64,000 bases of DNA. Source: Liolophura sinensis. Its lineage: Eukaryota; Mollusca; Polyplacophora; Chitonida; Chitonidae. Of the stretch, positions 1-12,285 are shown piece by piece. The notes under the pieces were generated by a model. That model had not been told where the DNA came from and did not search any database. It saw only the letters and a program-made list of their open reading frames with translations. Position numbers and translations under genes: made by a program. How positions within the stretch are numbered: position 1 is the stretch's first letter; the number at the start of each line of letters is the position of its first letter. The stretch lies in contig NC_088300.1 of assembly GCF_032854445.1 (NCBI RefSeq), positions 70,656,984 through 70,720,983 on the forward strand, written 5' to 3'.

Positions 1-1422
1 ATTAAGATTCTCAAAAATAATCTAAAATTCTATAACATTTAGTCTACATTGTGTCCCCAGGCTTTCGTTTTATTCTGAATATCAAGTTTGTATTCCTGAT
101 TTTGGTGGACAATTGTTGTTTTCGTACTGCTGTATGTATCCCATGCAATAAAACAGTGACTTTTAATATGCCATTTTTAGTTTGGCATTTCATATGTGAT
201 CAGACAATTAAACAGGGGATCAATATTAAAACATTAATCTGCCAAATAACGGGGAAAAAAAGAAGAAAAAATGAAATAAGCCTACTGTATGATTGAACAG
301 CCTGTTTCCCCCTGGGTTTTGTTTTTTTCTAATTTTTGACTTGATAATCTTTCTGAATAGGCACAGTGTGAAAAAGTTAATTGGATTCACATCAGGAAAC
401 ACTAAAACATGTTTTCATGTGGATATGGATAGTTGCTCGTTGCAGCCTTGAATTTCAACAGATGCTAGCATTTTATGATTATTTTCAGGGAACTTGTTAA
501 AAAATTGATTGGATATTTTAGATTTTTGTCTGTTGAAGCATGTTTCAGGTTATTGGTGATGCTAGATCATGTGTCCACTCTGTGTTCAATTATTAAGGCC
601 TGAATTGTCATCTTGAGCACATATTGATTCACCTTCTGTATGAAATATACTGGCTTTTCAGCTTTTGGAGGTAAATTTACATGATGTTGAATGGTATGAA
701 TAACTGCCATACATTTTATGCACCTCTTCTAAATAGGAAATATGTGCGTCCATTTATAAGAAGCATGCAGCTGGCTCACTAATTCACTAAACCCATTTCC
801 TTTACCTTTCTTTTCTTTTATATTTAACTGTACACTTTCTCTGAAAAATTCACGGTATAGGGCTACATAAAAAGTTGGTTTCTTTAAAATGAGAACATTT
901 ATTAATTATATTAACGAGGTGGAAAGATCTTCAATTTATTTATATATAAAATCATGTCTATAAAATAATAGCTTTATTTATTGAAGGTAACTCAGTCAAT
1001 TTGTACAAAACTGTTCTTCCCCATGGCCTTCACAAACAAAAACAAAACAATACATAGAAACAGCTATATAGTGACTAAGGAAAAATATGACTGCTGTCCC
1101 GGCAACTGTCCCAACCAACAGGTGGGACAGGGTAGTGGGAGACAGCGTGTGAACACTGACACAAGTTTTTGTCAGAGAAGACTAAATTAAACGAGTTGAT
1201 TGCCTGTTATTCTTGTCAAATGTAATAATCTGGTTATTACATAATGACATGTACATATATGTAATTTTTAAACTGACAATAACTTCTTTTTTTTAACATC
1301 GAGCAAGTGACAAATATACACAGAACTCTTAAGAAATATAACACGAACCAGTCAGTGAACTTAATAAAACTTATTAAGTGTTCATAGAATGAATATCAAG
1401 CTAGCTTAATTGAAATTTATGT

Positions 1423-1570
1423 TGTGAAATCCTCCTCTATATTGACGTCTAATTTACAGCTTGAAATTCTCCTTTCTATATTGATAAGACAAATAATTTA
1501 CAGATTTAAATTCCCCATTTTTATTTTGATATAAAGACTTTTAATTTGCAGCTTGAAATTCTCCTGTCTG
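1423..1570. repeat. Degenerate tandem repeat, about 4 units
   Basis: Units starting near 1423, 1461, 1505 and 1553 each open with a version of TTGAAATTCTCC, pass through TATTGAT, and close with AATTTACAG. Unit length drifts from 38 to 48 bp, so this is an old, eroded array. Confidence 0.5.
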
Positions 1571-2894
1571 TTTTCGTACAACCACTATTAGCTGTAAAGT
1601 GATTCTTAGTCTCGACTTTGTTCCATGTGTTATTTTGAGGTTACCATGAGGTACTATTATGTGCTACTGTCAGTTGAGCCATGGCTTTAACAGATGAGTA
1701 CATCATGTTAAGAAGATAAGGTAATTCTTCCAATTTTTGGGACACCTGATTTACCCTTTATAGCCAATATACACGTAATTGTAGCAGACATATTTATTTT
1801 CACATGGTTAGTCTATTTAATTAACAACATACTCACATCTGTACTTTTCCCCCAGGACTTGGAGAAAAAATGTAATTCTTTGCTTTGACCACTGTTAATA
1901 TCTGTTCTAAACAGTAGAAGAACTAGGGTAGTTATGTCTGAACATGAAATTGTTGCATCTTTAAGAATCAAATAATACATTTATCTATATATTGGCCTTC
2001 AGTGAATATATAGACAGTGCAGTGTATTCATCAAACAGAATTTTGCATGTCTTGGCAATTAGTATATGTGAGTAAATGAAATTACCCGTTAGTTTGTTAG
2101 GAGAAAATCATATCAAATGTATGTAATTCAGGCAAGCTTGTCCATGCATTTACACTGAACCTTATCTCATTTAGTTTTGATGGACAGATCTATGTCATTA
2201 CTTTGATACATTTTTTGAATCGGTTGATCTGGTAAAATTACCCTTCGGGTTAGCTCCACTCTGTGGAAATTTGCCAATGTAATTCAGTGAAGCATGTGTT
2301 TATTTAGGGAGGTTTCTGACAGTAGAATTGATGGATGATGGCCTTACCGATCTTATCTGGGCAGGACGAGTTATCACCGCCTAAGCACTCTGTACTACCT
2401 AATGCTGTAATTTACCAGACTTCTAGTGTCCCATCCAAATAGCGTTCTGACCCACCTCTGAGTCGTTAACGTGGCATTGTGATTTATTATAGACGGAAGC
2501 TTGTGATGTATAACAATGTATAGAAATCTTGTTTAGCCCAATCACCTGACTTATCATATATGGGCCTTGTGAAGATGTCTTAACAACATGAGCTACATTT
2601 TATAAATGATAATATTTGAGATTGTTGTCGCATGCAAGGATGCTTCAGTTAGCATCGTTAACATTTAAACATACACAAGTGTCAGTATTTTGATTATAAA
2701 AACTGTTTGTAAAGCCTTTTTTGTGACATATTTTGGGTCCTTAATAGCCAAATGGTCAGGTGTTACTTCTTCAGTTTATTAGACCACCAGTCCTAGATTA
2801 CAAACCTGACTTCTGTCATAGATAAAAATGAGTATAAATATATATATTCAGGTTTCCTTTGTTTTTTCTTACACAGGTGTTAAATTATGTGCCA

Positions 2895-2920
2895 GATAAA
2901 ACACCAATCCAATAAATAAA
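2895..2920 (+). mobile_element. SINE tail fragment
   Basis: AAAACACCAATCCAATAAAT matches the end of the SINE tail seen intact at 28440-28499. Only about 26 bp remain. Confidence 0.4.
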
Positions 2921-4138
2921 CCAATCAAAATGGAATCTTTCTTTAAAAATCATGATCTTTGAAGCATCTTAACTGCCTTTCATAAACAGCCTTGTTGGGG
3001 CTAGACTTAGACCAAACTGATCTTAAATATGGTTACATCTTCCTTCAGCTTCAGGTAGTACTTGAGCAACAACCAATAGAACGGCTGGCCGTTGAACTTT
3101 CGGTACTCTTTAAAAATATGGCAATGGTCCCACATATTTTTAGATCACAGCTTGCAATGCCAGAACCCAGTAAAGTTTAAAAAAAATACTTAAGAAGAGT
3201 GCATATCATTTTGCCTTTTTTGCTTTATTCATACTTGAGACATGAAATCAGGTGTCAATACACACAGTTTTACCTTTGCAGAAAACAAATAGCCATTTAG
3301 TATGCTGTTGTTAAATTGGGGAATCACCCTTTTGTAAATCCTGGGTCTCTGGAAACATATGACATACAAGTATACCCATTCAATTTAAACTTGTATAATC
3401 TGAAGTTTTCCGTCTGTGTGGATTTCTTGTAGATTCATGTATTCATGTACACTGTAAAGGAAGTCTTTGATAACTTGATAAATATGCAGGAATAATCACT
3501 TAACAATATCTAAAACAAAATGCTGGAGTTGTATGGCATACTTTTCTGTCCTCTCTCCTAAATCACCTGTGGTTACTGTGAAATCGGACTAAGTGTGAAT
3601 TTGCTGAACAGTTGGTTGAATATTATTACCTTTTCAGACAAGATTTAGGTGTCTCAGACATGAATTACGATTTTGAAAAAGATAAATCAGGGCTATAAAT
3701 CAGTTGGCATGGTGAAATCTCAGCTAGTGTGTACTATTATCGGCACAGTTATTGTTAGCACGGATGAGAACATATGGAGCTCGACATTCGTGAATAGACA
3801 AACAGATTTTTTCTTTGCGTCTCATTTCATTATTTCCTTATCCTTGTCTGGCTGCGTGGGGCTCATACAGTAAGGCTGCTGGAGCCAGTAATGCGGGGAG
3901 GAAATATAAACAAAGTTTTGTTAGTGGTGTTCTCAACAGCCGAGAGAAAAAAGTCTGTTTGTTTATGAACCGTTGAACTGCGGGCCAGAAGATGAAGTGT
4001 AGGGGCAACCACCTTATGGTCATTGATTCCTCAATTCCTCAGGAAATCTTTAAATAGACAGAATTCAAAGAGCAACTGTCTTAATTCTTTCTTATGTAAA
4101 CACGGCAGACATTTAAACAGGCAAATTGCTACAGTAAA

Positions 4139-5929
4139 TTAAGGTCGCTTTTGTGCCTGTCTGGGCTGAGATAAGCCCAGCATTCTTTGAAAAGCTCGTC
4201 TGAAGTCCTCGTTAAATATTGTGTATAATATGGGATTGAGGGCAGAATTGACGTAGCCTAGCCAAGTCAAAGCGGCCTGCAGGTGGTAGTTGACGTAACA
4301 GTGGTTACAAAGGCTGCGGGCAATGTACATGAGGAAAAAAGGCATCCAGCACACAATAAAACACACCATAATGAGGGCCATGCGCTTAGTGGCGCGCTGT
4401 TCTCGTAACTCAAACCGGCGCTTCATGCTGGCCGTGAGGTGAGATCGGCCAAGTGGTTTGCAAGACGTGGACCATGGTAGTGAGAGAAAATGTTTACTGG
4501 CTCTCCGCAGTCGAGACTTGTGTTTTTGTTTTTGTTCATCGTAGGAACTGTTGTAGTCCTCCACACTTAAATCCTCTAGATTGATGCTGACACTCTTAAT
4601 AAATTTGGTTCTCACGGAAATAGGGCTGGGCTGAAGTGATAGGCGCTTGTAGTGGTTACCCTTTAGTGCCTTACATCTATGTTTGTTTTCAAATTCACTG
4701 TCATGTTCTGAGTCACTGATCTGAGAGTAGGATGGGCTGAGGATGGCGTGCCGGTCATGGTTAGAGTTGGCCGTGATTTCCACTGCATGGCGACTATTGT
4801 TAGCCATCATTATACCATTATTGGTTTTTTTCGGGATGAGATCCTTATCGGAAGCATCTCCAGGGGAGAGGCTTTTACAGTCGTCAGCATCATCACTTTT
4901 GCAATAATCCAAGTTCCCTTTGTACTGGGCCTGGTAATCTTCATTCTGTTCAGAACTGGTTGTCCCTGTCAAGCTGTCTTTTGTCACAACGGTTTGCAGT
5001 TCAAAGCTCTCCGTTTCACACTGTGGCTGCAAAGAGTCGTTGACAAATTGGGAAGACGTGTCCACTGTGACAGACCTCGGAAAGTGAATCGAGGCTTTCT
5101 TTTGAAGTTCTATGGAGCGCTTGTGGAGGGCTATAAAGATCCGAATGTAAAGGAATAGCATTAACCAAAACGGTATCACAAATGACCCAAAGGCAGAATA
5201 CATGACGTAACTTTGCAACATGAAAAGGATACAGTCGTATGTTTGAGTGTTCTTATCGTACTGGTAAAAGTAAGGGATCATGTCTCGCCAGCCTATGAAA
5301 GGAGCAAAGGACACAATTAAAGAAAAAAGCCATACAAAGATGACATACACCAGTGCTCGCTTTGGGGACCTCTGTTCGTGATACCACATGGGGTAAATAG
5401 TTGCCGTATATCTGTCCACTGCAATGGTGCATAATCCCCATATTGAGGCTGTGCAGTATAACACGTCGATACACAGCCAAATGGTGCACATGACTTCACC
5501 GAATATCCAGTATCCTAACAAATCATGAACTGTAGAAATGGGAACCACGGTGGTGGCCAGTAGAAAGTCACTGAGCGCTAAATTACCTATCAAAAGGTTA
5601 GACATGGTACGTAGGTTTTTGTAACGGTACAGAGCGATTCCCACCATTAGGTTGCCGCAGGCGGTCACTAAAATCACTAACCCCATAAACACTGCCACCA
5701 GTATGAACACTGGCAATGAGCTGTACCGTCTGGACGTTAGTGAAGGGGTCAGTCTCCAAGAATACACTGTGTCCACTGTTGAAATGAAGGGCATCTGCGT
5801 TGAATGGACAGTCGCATTCCATTGTGTCATTTCACTAGCTGCTAGCACGTGGCTGAGAGCAGTACAGTTTGTCTGCAAATGTAACCCTCCCTCGTTAGAA
5901 AAGGTCAGTAGTTCTGAAATTGCACACAT
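4139..5929 (-). CDS. Biogenic-amine class A GPCR (alpha-adrenergic/octopamine/dopamine/5-HT-like)
   Basis: Single uninterrupted 596-residue frame with all class A landmarks: GN at 92-93 (TM1), LALSD with D121 (TM2), C148 pairing with C233, D155 in TM3 (the amine-binding Asp), DRY 172-174, W200 (TM4), S245/S249 and P253 (TM5), CWMPFF 527-532 (TM6), W556/Y559 and NPILY 565-569 (TM7). TM2-TM3 wording (LGYWIFG, CTASI) recalls alpha-1 adrenergic/OAMB receptors, while helix 8 (IFNEDFRRAF) recalls alpha-2, so the ligand (octopamine, tyramine, dopamine, noradrenaline or serotonin) is not assignable by eye. Loop 3 is about 245 residues (266-512), with RRAS and KRLS sites that could be kinase targets. 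The tail after helix 8 is about 15 residues and has no palmitoylation Cys. By family analogy, a long loop with a short tail suggests Gi/o coupling. Start: first ATG after an in-frame TAG 15 codons upstream. M34 or an upstream exon spliced at the AG just before the ATG are alternatives. N-glycosylation sequons at N21 and N38; no signal peptide. An AATAAA-like signal on this strand near 3224-3229 is a weak 3'-end candidate. Confidence 0.95.
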   Translation of the reverse strand: MCAISELLTFSNEGGLHLQTNCTALSHVLAASEMTQWNATVHSTQMPFISTVDTVYSWRLTPSLTSRRYSSLPVFILVAVFMGLVILVTACGNLMVGIALYRYKNLRTMSNLLIGNLALSDFLLATTVVPISTVHDLLGYWIFGEVMCTIWLCIDVLYCTASIWGLCTIAVDRYTATIYPMWYHEQRSPKRALVYVIFVWLFSLIVSFAPFIGWRDMIPYFYQYDKNTQTYDCILFMLQSYVMYSAFGSFVIPFWLMLFLYIRIFIALHKRSIELQKKASIHFPRSVTVDTSSQFVNDSLQPQCETESFELQTVVTKDSLTGTTSSEQNEDYQAQYKGNLDYCKSDDADDCKSLSPGDASDKDLIPKKTNNGIMMANNSRHAVEITANSNHDRHAILSPSYSQISDSEHDSEFENKHRCKALKGNHYKRLSLQPSPISVRTKFIKSVSINLEDLSVEDYNSSYDEQKQKHKSRLRRASKHFLSLPWSTSCKPLGRSHLTASMKRRFELREQRATKRMALIMVCFIVCWMPFFLMYIARSLCNHCYVNYHLQAALTWLGYVNSALNPILYTIFNEDFRRAFQRMLGLSQPRQAQKRP

Positions 5930-8900
5930 CTTGAAAATGTCATTTGCAAACAGGCTGGTGCTCTGACTGGACTAAAATACACACTATGTCATTGTTTTCA
6001 GTAATGGTTGCCCTCCTGCTAAGTAATTGCTACTCTCTGTGTTGTTTTCATGTGCAACCAACGGGCAATGAGCATCGCCCAACTCGCTGTACCATAAAGC
6101 AGGATTATTGTGATGATAGAGCTTTAGAAGTATTCCAAGTATCCAATCAGGAATGACCTTATTGTTATCAAATTACAGACTTTGTCATTTCACTGACTGC
6201 CAAAGCACCAGTTCAGCGCATGCAATTAAAATCTGCATGCATCACACTTTGCTTTTGCAATGTGGAAGTGACTGCGGCAATTTTTCAGCCGTGTAACCGT
6301 TGTGCAATCAAGCTGCGACAACAATGTAAGGCATTTCTGCTCAGTTTAGGAAGTTTATCTCTCTGATACAGCTGGTTGGTTTGCTCCAATCTCCTTCTCA
6401 CCTGCGTGGGTTGTGTTTTTCCCTCTGTCTTTTGTCATCTGTAAATGGTTACATGCCAGGCAATCTGTTTAGAGGATCTCCTCCAGAGAGACTCTGATCT
6501 GCTTAAATCTTGTGCAATAAACGGTGATTGATCAAGATGGTTTTCAAACTCTGCGTCTTGCTGACTTGTTCAGTCCACGTGATTAGCCGCAAATGTGACC
6601 ACAGTATTGAAGCAGATTGCTGTCAGTATTTGTGATCATCACTGCTGTAATACAGTTCTGATTTCCATCCTTCACTCCTTAATGTGTGAAATCTGTATTC
6701 AATCTGGCTTTGGAAAACCACATTTTCCAAGAGGAAATATTTAGGTATATAACCAATTAATAATTCACTCCAACTTTGGCATCCGTGTCACTTAACAAGA
6801 TATCTCACTAATTTGTATGGGTTATTTGAAGTTCACTCGGACCCTGTTTCATTTGTCGTTCAGCAATTTACTTTGCCCAGAGGCAAGGTTTTTAAAGGTT
6901 ACAGTCATATGGCTGTCATGGCTTCCTCTGGTTCAAGGATCTGGTAAACGGCTCGTCTACCTGTTCCGACTGTTCTCGTAAAATGTGCCATATTAGTTAA
7001 TCTGCAATGATAATGAAAGAGACATGAGATAAATGATGGATGATAATTACTTTGAGGTATAAACTTACACAGGTGTGTATGAAGAGAATAATGCAAAGCC
7101 GTGTCCTTAGTTGATGAATTTTTTGTCGTTTGCATTGGTATTTTTTGGCATATCTGTTTTGCTGGGGTATTTGAGTTCCTCAAAAAGAAAAGGTCAAGAA
7201 TCTGCTATGGTTTTTTCCCTGGAGCAAGTTGTGCGTATGAGGATTGATTTGTGCCTAAAGACAAACCCATGTGATCAAGCCACGGTCAAATACCCACCAC
7301 TGACAGACACCGATATTGAATTTGATGAATTTATTCCGCGAGCTAAAAGAGTCAGCCGTCATTTCCCTGCTGGGAACACATGGTTGAGGAACTTCAATAG
7401 AAGACCCTGTGCAAGCTGCTTGCTAAGCTCACTTTAGAAGGAATAATTCTGCCAGAGCTGGAGAAAAGTCATATGAAACAAAGTATTAAGAGTTGTATTT
7501 CATTTAGACTTATTCTCTCTTTGATCATTTTAATTACGGTAATGTTATATGGCCATTTTTGGGAGGGCCACTGGTATGGCTTATGATTGTCATGTAACCT
7601 AGGTCTCAGCTAATTAAAGTTGTCAGGCTTCAAAGTACCAAGATGGCATAACACATATGGGTTGACCTTCCATCAATAGCAGAGATTCATGGTGAATATG
7701 CATATTCCTCAAACTCTCATATTCTACAAAACCATGACTTTTTTTTAACGTGTTCATTTTGTAAATCTGCATTCTTTTAATAGTCTGGTTGTTAAGTGGG
7801 CACCATGTAGATATTAATGTCATTAGTTTGTCTGTGCAGTGAACACATAACAGCATTTGTCCTCTTGTAGTTGATGAGGAATCTCTTTTTAGCTGTTAAC
7901 GGCTTTATGTTCAGCCCTTTGCAATGGACTAAGTGAAATTTATGATCATTACGACAAACCGTATTGATCGCTTAGTTAAGTCTGTTGTGTCATTTGATAC
8001 TTCACTCATGGGGGGTGTCCGTGTGAAATCACGGCTTTGTGAAGAAGTGAGCACGAAATTTGATCAACTATCACAAAGCAATCGTATTAATTCTGGTTAA
8101 ATTACTGATTGCTGAAATAGATGCATTCCCATCATTTTACAATTTTCAGAGAAAAGGTAATTTACTTTATTGAAATCTACTTATAGAAACCCAGGCAAAA
8201 GTCAAGTAAATTTAATTATTGACATTGTATGGTATATGCTAGTCTATACTCCCAACCAATTAAGTAATTGTATTAGTAATAAATCTTCATTTTTCTGAAA
8301 AAAAAAATTTGTTTTGAATTTAGCCTGGTCATAAATACAGACACTTATCGTATAAGGACAGAATAACATTTATTGATTGGTCTGAGCTACCATCTTCAAA
8401 TCAAGAGCAGACTACTGTCTTTTTTGATGCGACATCTAAGTTCAGTGTCCACTTGCCATTCTTGGTTTAGAGTCTTCAGTCAAGTGTGATACCCTTATAT
8501 TCAGCTCTGATTCAGCTATTTAATTTTTAGTGCCTGAGCTCAAATATGCAAACATTTCAAATGTACTCAAGGAATGCTCATTGACTTTTATGTTGATTAT
8601 CTCATGATGTAGTAGTCAAAATGGATATCTTTGGGAGGATGTTTCATATAACTAAAAACTTATGAAAAATTTCAGGATTTGACCACAAAATATACATAAG
8701 TATGAAAGATTCTTTTTCACTCTTCTATACCTGCATGTAATGAAAACCTTTATCTGGAGCAGTCATAGTGAATGTAATGCTTATCTCATAGGCCAGTAGT
8801 CCTGTTGTGTGAGGATTGTTATCATTCTTAAACCTACATGATTGTACATGTTTTATCTCAGGTCAGTTTAGCTATTTTTTATTACTTGGTGAAAAGCAAA

Positions 8901-10089
8901 AGAAAAAAAGAAGCAGATGTAATGGCTGTAATCATTTTTGTTGAGCTTTAGGATGAATTGTCAATGTAATTTCTTGTAATGTGACTATACATGGGAAACT
9001 TTTGATACCTGAAGTAATATGTACTGTAGCTGCATTGTTTATTGGCCGTTCATGCCTTGGCAATAATGATTTATGGGATAACTGGTTAGACACCTCTCAT
9101 GTGTTTTGAGGAAAACAAAGGTCAATCCTGCTTGGACCAATCCTTCACCATGTGTATAGCCCTTTACACGGTTGAGTATACATCAAAGTCTTCAAGATGC
9201 AGACATTTGTATTATTATAGTAGGTTCTTTGTTCACATATTAATCATGCCAAGGGTAAGCAGCTAATTACGTGGTTGAGGGTAGAACACTACAGTATAGT
9301 TGAGAGGCGGAATATTGCAATGGTTAGTAGAGTTGACTATTTCCCAGATAGCATCTCTTGTTGTGTGGTGGTTATTCTTGGGACAGGGTGATGGGAAGGA
9401 GCAGTGATTGGGGGTCAGGAAATGGGGGTCAGTTGTATAGAAGCTGAACACAATGCCTGCTTGTCACCCTGATGGATTGCTGAGGAGACCAGGGACCAAC
9501 ATGGTGCTCTGGAGGTCTTCTCTGATCAGCAACAAAATCTGTCAATCCAAACAAATTCTTGACTGCTATTTATGTCTGTGATTGATATAGTTATGAATGT
9601 AAATATGACACGCTCAACAAATACTGTTTGAGTAATGAAGTTCAGGCTGTCTTCAGTTAATTTACATATAAACTGAAATCTATAATGTGTTCCATCTGTT
9701 TGCTGAGTACAAATTTGTAACGTCCCAACTTTTAACATGGGTCAAACAGACATGGATTTCCTGTGGGATATCTCAACAATTACAAATTTGGTGCTTGTTT
9801 CCTTGAAGTCTCCTTTTGTCCTGATGTGGTACATGTGTCCATGTTACTGATGGAATTATAAATAAATGGATGAAGTAGAAAGCTTGTTAAACAATTCCTC
9901 CTCTACATGCAGGGAATATTCCAGGCAGAATACTGCTAGAGTTAAATGAAATTCCTCGAATTTAATCAGTGCTGGCATGTTTTGTAGTGTTTTTAGAACT
10001 GCAAAAATACATTTCCAATTAACTTGATGCGTGCATAAAATGTGTGAAAGACATTTTATGTACCAGCAACAGGATATGATGATGTTTGC
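5930..10089. other. GPCR 5' flank; no firm gene
   Basis: Probably contains the GPCR promoter. A possible 41-bp 5' non-coding exon on the minus strand near 6957-6997 has an acceptor-like TCATTGCAG and a donor-like GTAGAC, but nothing confirms it. The tentative secreted-precursor frame is at 7114-7437. The rest is unexplained AT-rich DNA. Confidence 0.4.
7114..7437 (+). CDS. Possible small secreted precursor (unrecognised)
   Basis: A 107-residue frame opens at ATG 7114, directly after an in-frame TAG at 7108-7110. Residues 1-20 are a hydrophobic run (FLSFALVFFGISVLLGYL) followed by SSSKRKGQ, which looks like a signal peptide. Further on there are Cys pairs (CLKTNPC; CASC) and a furin-like RAKR site about two thirds along, after an acidic stretch (DTDIEFDEF). 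That layout resembles a peptide-hormone or small secreted precursor, but I match it to no family. It lies 1.2 kb upstream of the GPCR in the opposite orientation. Frames of this length arise by chance in AT-rich DNA, so this is a tentative call. It could also be one exon of a spliced gene. Confidence 0.22.
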   Translation: MNFLSFALVFFGISVLLGYLSSSKRKGQESAMVFSLEQVVRMRIDLCLKTNPCDQATVKYPPLTDTDIEFDEFIPRAKRVSRHFPAGNTWLRNFNRRPCASCLLSSL

Positions 10090-10280
10090 TCATCTCGATT
10101 AGGACAAGCAAATGACCAAAACAGTGGTGGCCACGAAGGAGTGAAATCTAAGGCTCATCCCGATTAGGACAAGCAAATGACCAAAACAGTGGTGGCCACG
10201 AAGGAGTGAAATCTAAGGCTCATCCCGATTAGGACAAGCAAATGACCAAAACAGTAGTGGCCACGAAGGAGTGAAATCTA
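10090..10280. repeat. 65-bp minisatellite, 3 copies
   Basis: Units at 10090, 10155 and 10220 differ by only one or two bases (TCATCTCG versus TCATCCCG; CAGTGGTGG versus CAGTAGTGG). This points to recent amplification. The unit contains GGTGGCCACGAAGG. Confidence 0.95.
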
Positions 10281-12144
10281 AAAACCTCATTGACCTCATT
10301 CACTTCTTTAAAGTGAAATAAAGCTTGACATTTAAGGTATATAAACCTAAGTTAGGCAAACTAATGAAAGATGCAGTTATCTTTATTTAGACTTTTTTTC
10401 TACTGATTCTGATGATGTTAGATCTGATAATTAATTTTTTACCAAGCATGTCGAACTGAAATATTATTTTATCGCTATGTTGCATATGTCCTGTATGCCT
10501 CTTTAGTACATACTTATCTGTAGCATTGAAAGTAATAATGGGACTTTGAGCATTTAAATGCATGTCATCATGTACTGTGTCCATACTGGTTTAGAGAAGG
10601 CATGGAAAATCATAACAGTATTCTAAACTTCCAAACATAATTATGAGAGCCTGTTTTAGGGTTGAATGGTTATCTGGTCTCTGACAGAGAGCGTTTTCAA
10701 TGTGATGGTTTTCAGTTTTCCTCACAATGCTTTTTCTCATGTCTCTTCACAATACTGGTAATTAAGTCAGAGTTTGCATCACAGTTATAAAAAGTAATCG
10801 TATCTGTAATTGGACTATGTCTGTGCAAGTGTGCAAATAACTCTGGGTTGACCTGTTTAAATTCCACTGCAATAACACTGAGTGTTTTTCAGTCACTTCA
10901 CCAGGCCAGAGGGAATTCATTCCCTGTGTCTCCATTAGGAACAATTACTTTTGTGCTGAATACATGTTGGGACCATAATATGAGATGATTTTTTTTCTTG
11001 TGGGTTAGAAAGTTTTTTGTTGAGTTGTGTAATTGTGTTGTTGAGATGCATAATTGTCTTGTTATGGGATGTTTGTAAGCACATAATGAGGCCTTGTATT
11101 AAATGCCGATGTGCTACCTGCTGATCACTTTGACACCGAGTGACAGGTTGGCCTTCTTGCACTTTAGCACTGTACAGGTGGCAAGTCATTAATTAAGTGC
11201 AGAAGCACTTCTAATTGATAGCTGTGAAGAATAAGGACTTCTAGCTGTCTGATCACCTGGGTGCTTTAACAGGCTGGTATTTACGTTCATTTGACATGAA
11301 GGCTTCTGTCTATGGCACAGATAGTTATATAGGTGTCAAGTCATAAATATGTAAGCATTAGAACAATACAAGTTAATAGATGTGCATGTTTAACCTTGAT
11401 AGCTGGATATAAGTGTTCAGAACAGTTAAATGATGTGTTATTTGAAAAGTTAAAATTTTAATAAGTAGGGCATGAAAGCAGCTCCTTAGAAATCATATAG
11501 ATGTATATTATGAGGTGGATGCCAGGTGCAGATAAGGTCCATTAACCAAGAGTCCAATAAAAAGAATCACAGGAGATATGGTGGCCACCCAGTGAATGAA
11601 CAAAAATATATTTCAGTGGCAATGTCTCTGTTGGCAACCAAAATACTATAGCCATATGTACTGTAAATGACCTCAAATTTCGCCCACAAACATGCAATTT
11701 TAGAGGCAAATATATGTCACAAAATATCATTTTTGGTGCTGAAACAACAGCTGCATTTTTCCAGTAGGATATCATCCATGTACCAGGCAAACCTCTAAAC
11801 ATCTTCTCAATTCAATGGAACTTGATCGCAGAATCAGCAAAAAGTTGGGCAAGTTAGTCATGGACAAAATTTATGGTCATTTAAGGTATGTGAGAAAAAC
11901 AGATCTTGAAGGAAAATAGTAGTCATGTATATGCCTCTGATGTTGTATACATTGAAACCAAACATGCATCAATGTGTATACGACAACCAAGTGCTTGCAT
12001 AAATGCAGGCTCAGCAAAAATGTCTGAAAAGAACAAAGACTCTTCGCAATGTTCAGATTGTAAAATATCTATGTACACTTGTTCTGCATGCTAAATAAAG
12101 TATGATTAAAGCATTATTACCTCATTGTGGTTAATGGATTTCTG

Positions 12145-12285
12145 TTTATTTATTTATTTGATTGGTGTTTTACGCCATACTCAAGAATATTTCACTTATG
12201 CCACAGCGGCCAGTATAATGGTGGGAGGACACCGGGCAGAGCTTAGGGGAACCCACGACCATCCGCCAGTTTCAGTGGATTTCAC
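12145..12285 (-). mobile_element. 5'-truncated tRNA-derived SINE
   Basis: On the plus strand: TTTATT repeats, then GATTGGTGTTTTACGCC, CAAGAATATTTCACTTATG, a GGCCAGTATAATGG block, and ACCCACGACCATCCGC. This is the 3' half of the same SINE found complete at 43453-43726. The tRNA head is missing. Confidence 0.85.

Larger units (their letters stand above)
1..4138. other. No recognisable gene; GPCR 3' flank
   Basis: AT-rich sequence. It holds the degenerate repeat at 1423, a SINE tail crumb at 2895 and an AATAAA on the minus strand near 3224. No exon was recognised on either strand. Confidence 0.6.

Noticed and set aside
4748-5158. 136-residue plus-strand frame, and the 104-residue frame at 5652-5966
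   Set aside because: Both lie antisense to the GPCR coding sequence and are shadows of it; neither resembles a protein family.
10935-11189. 84-residue minus-strand frame with a coiled-coil look
   Set aside because: The heptad-like look comes from low-complexity GTTG/AATTG sequence on the other strand; no homology recognised.
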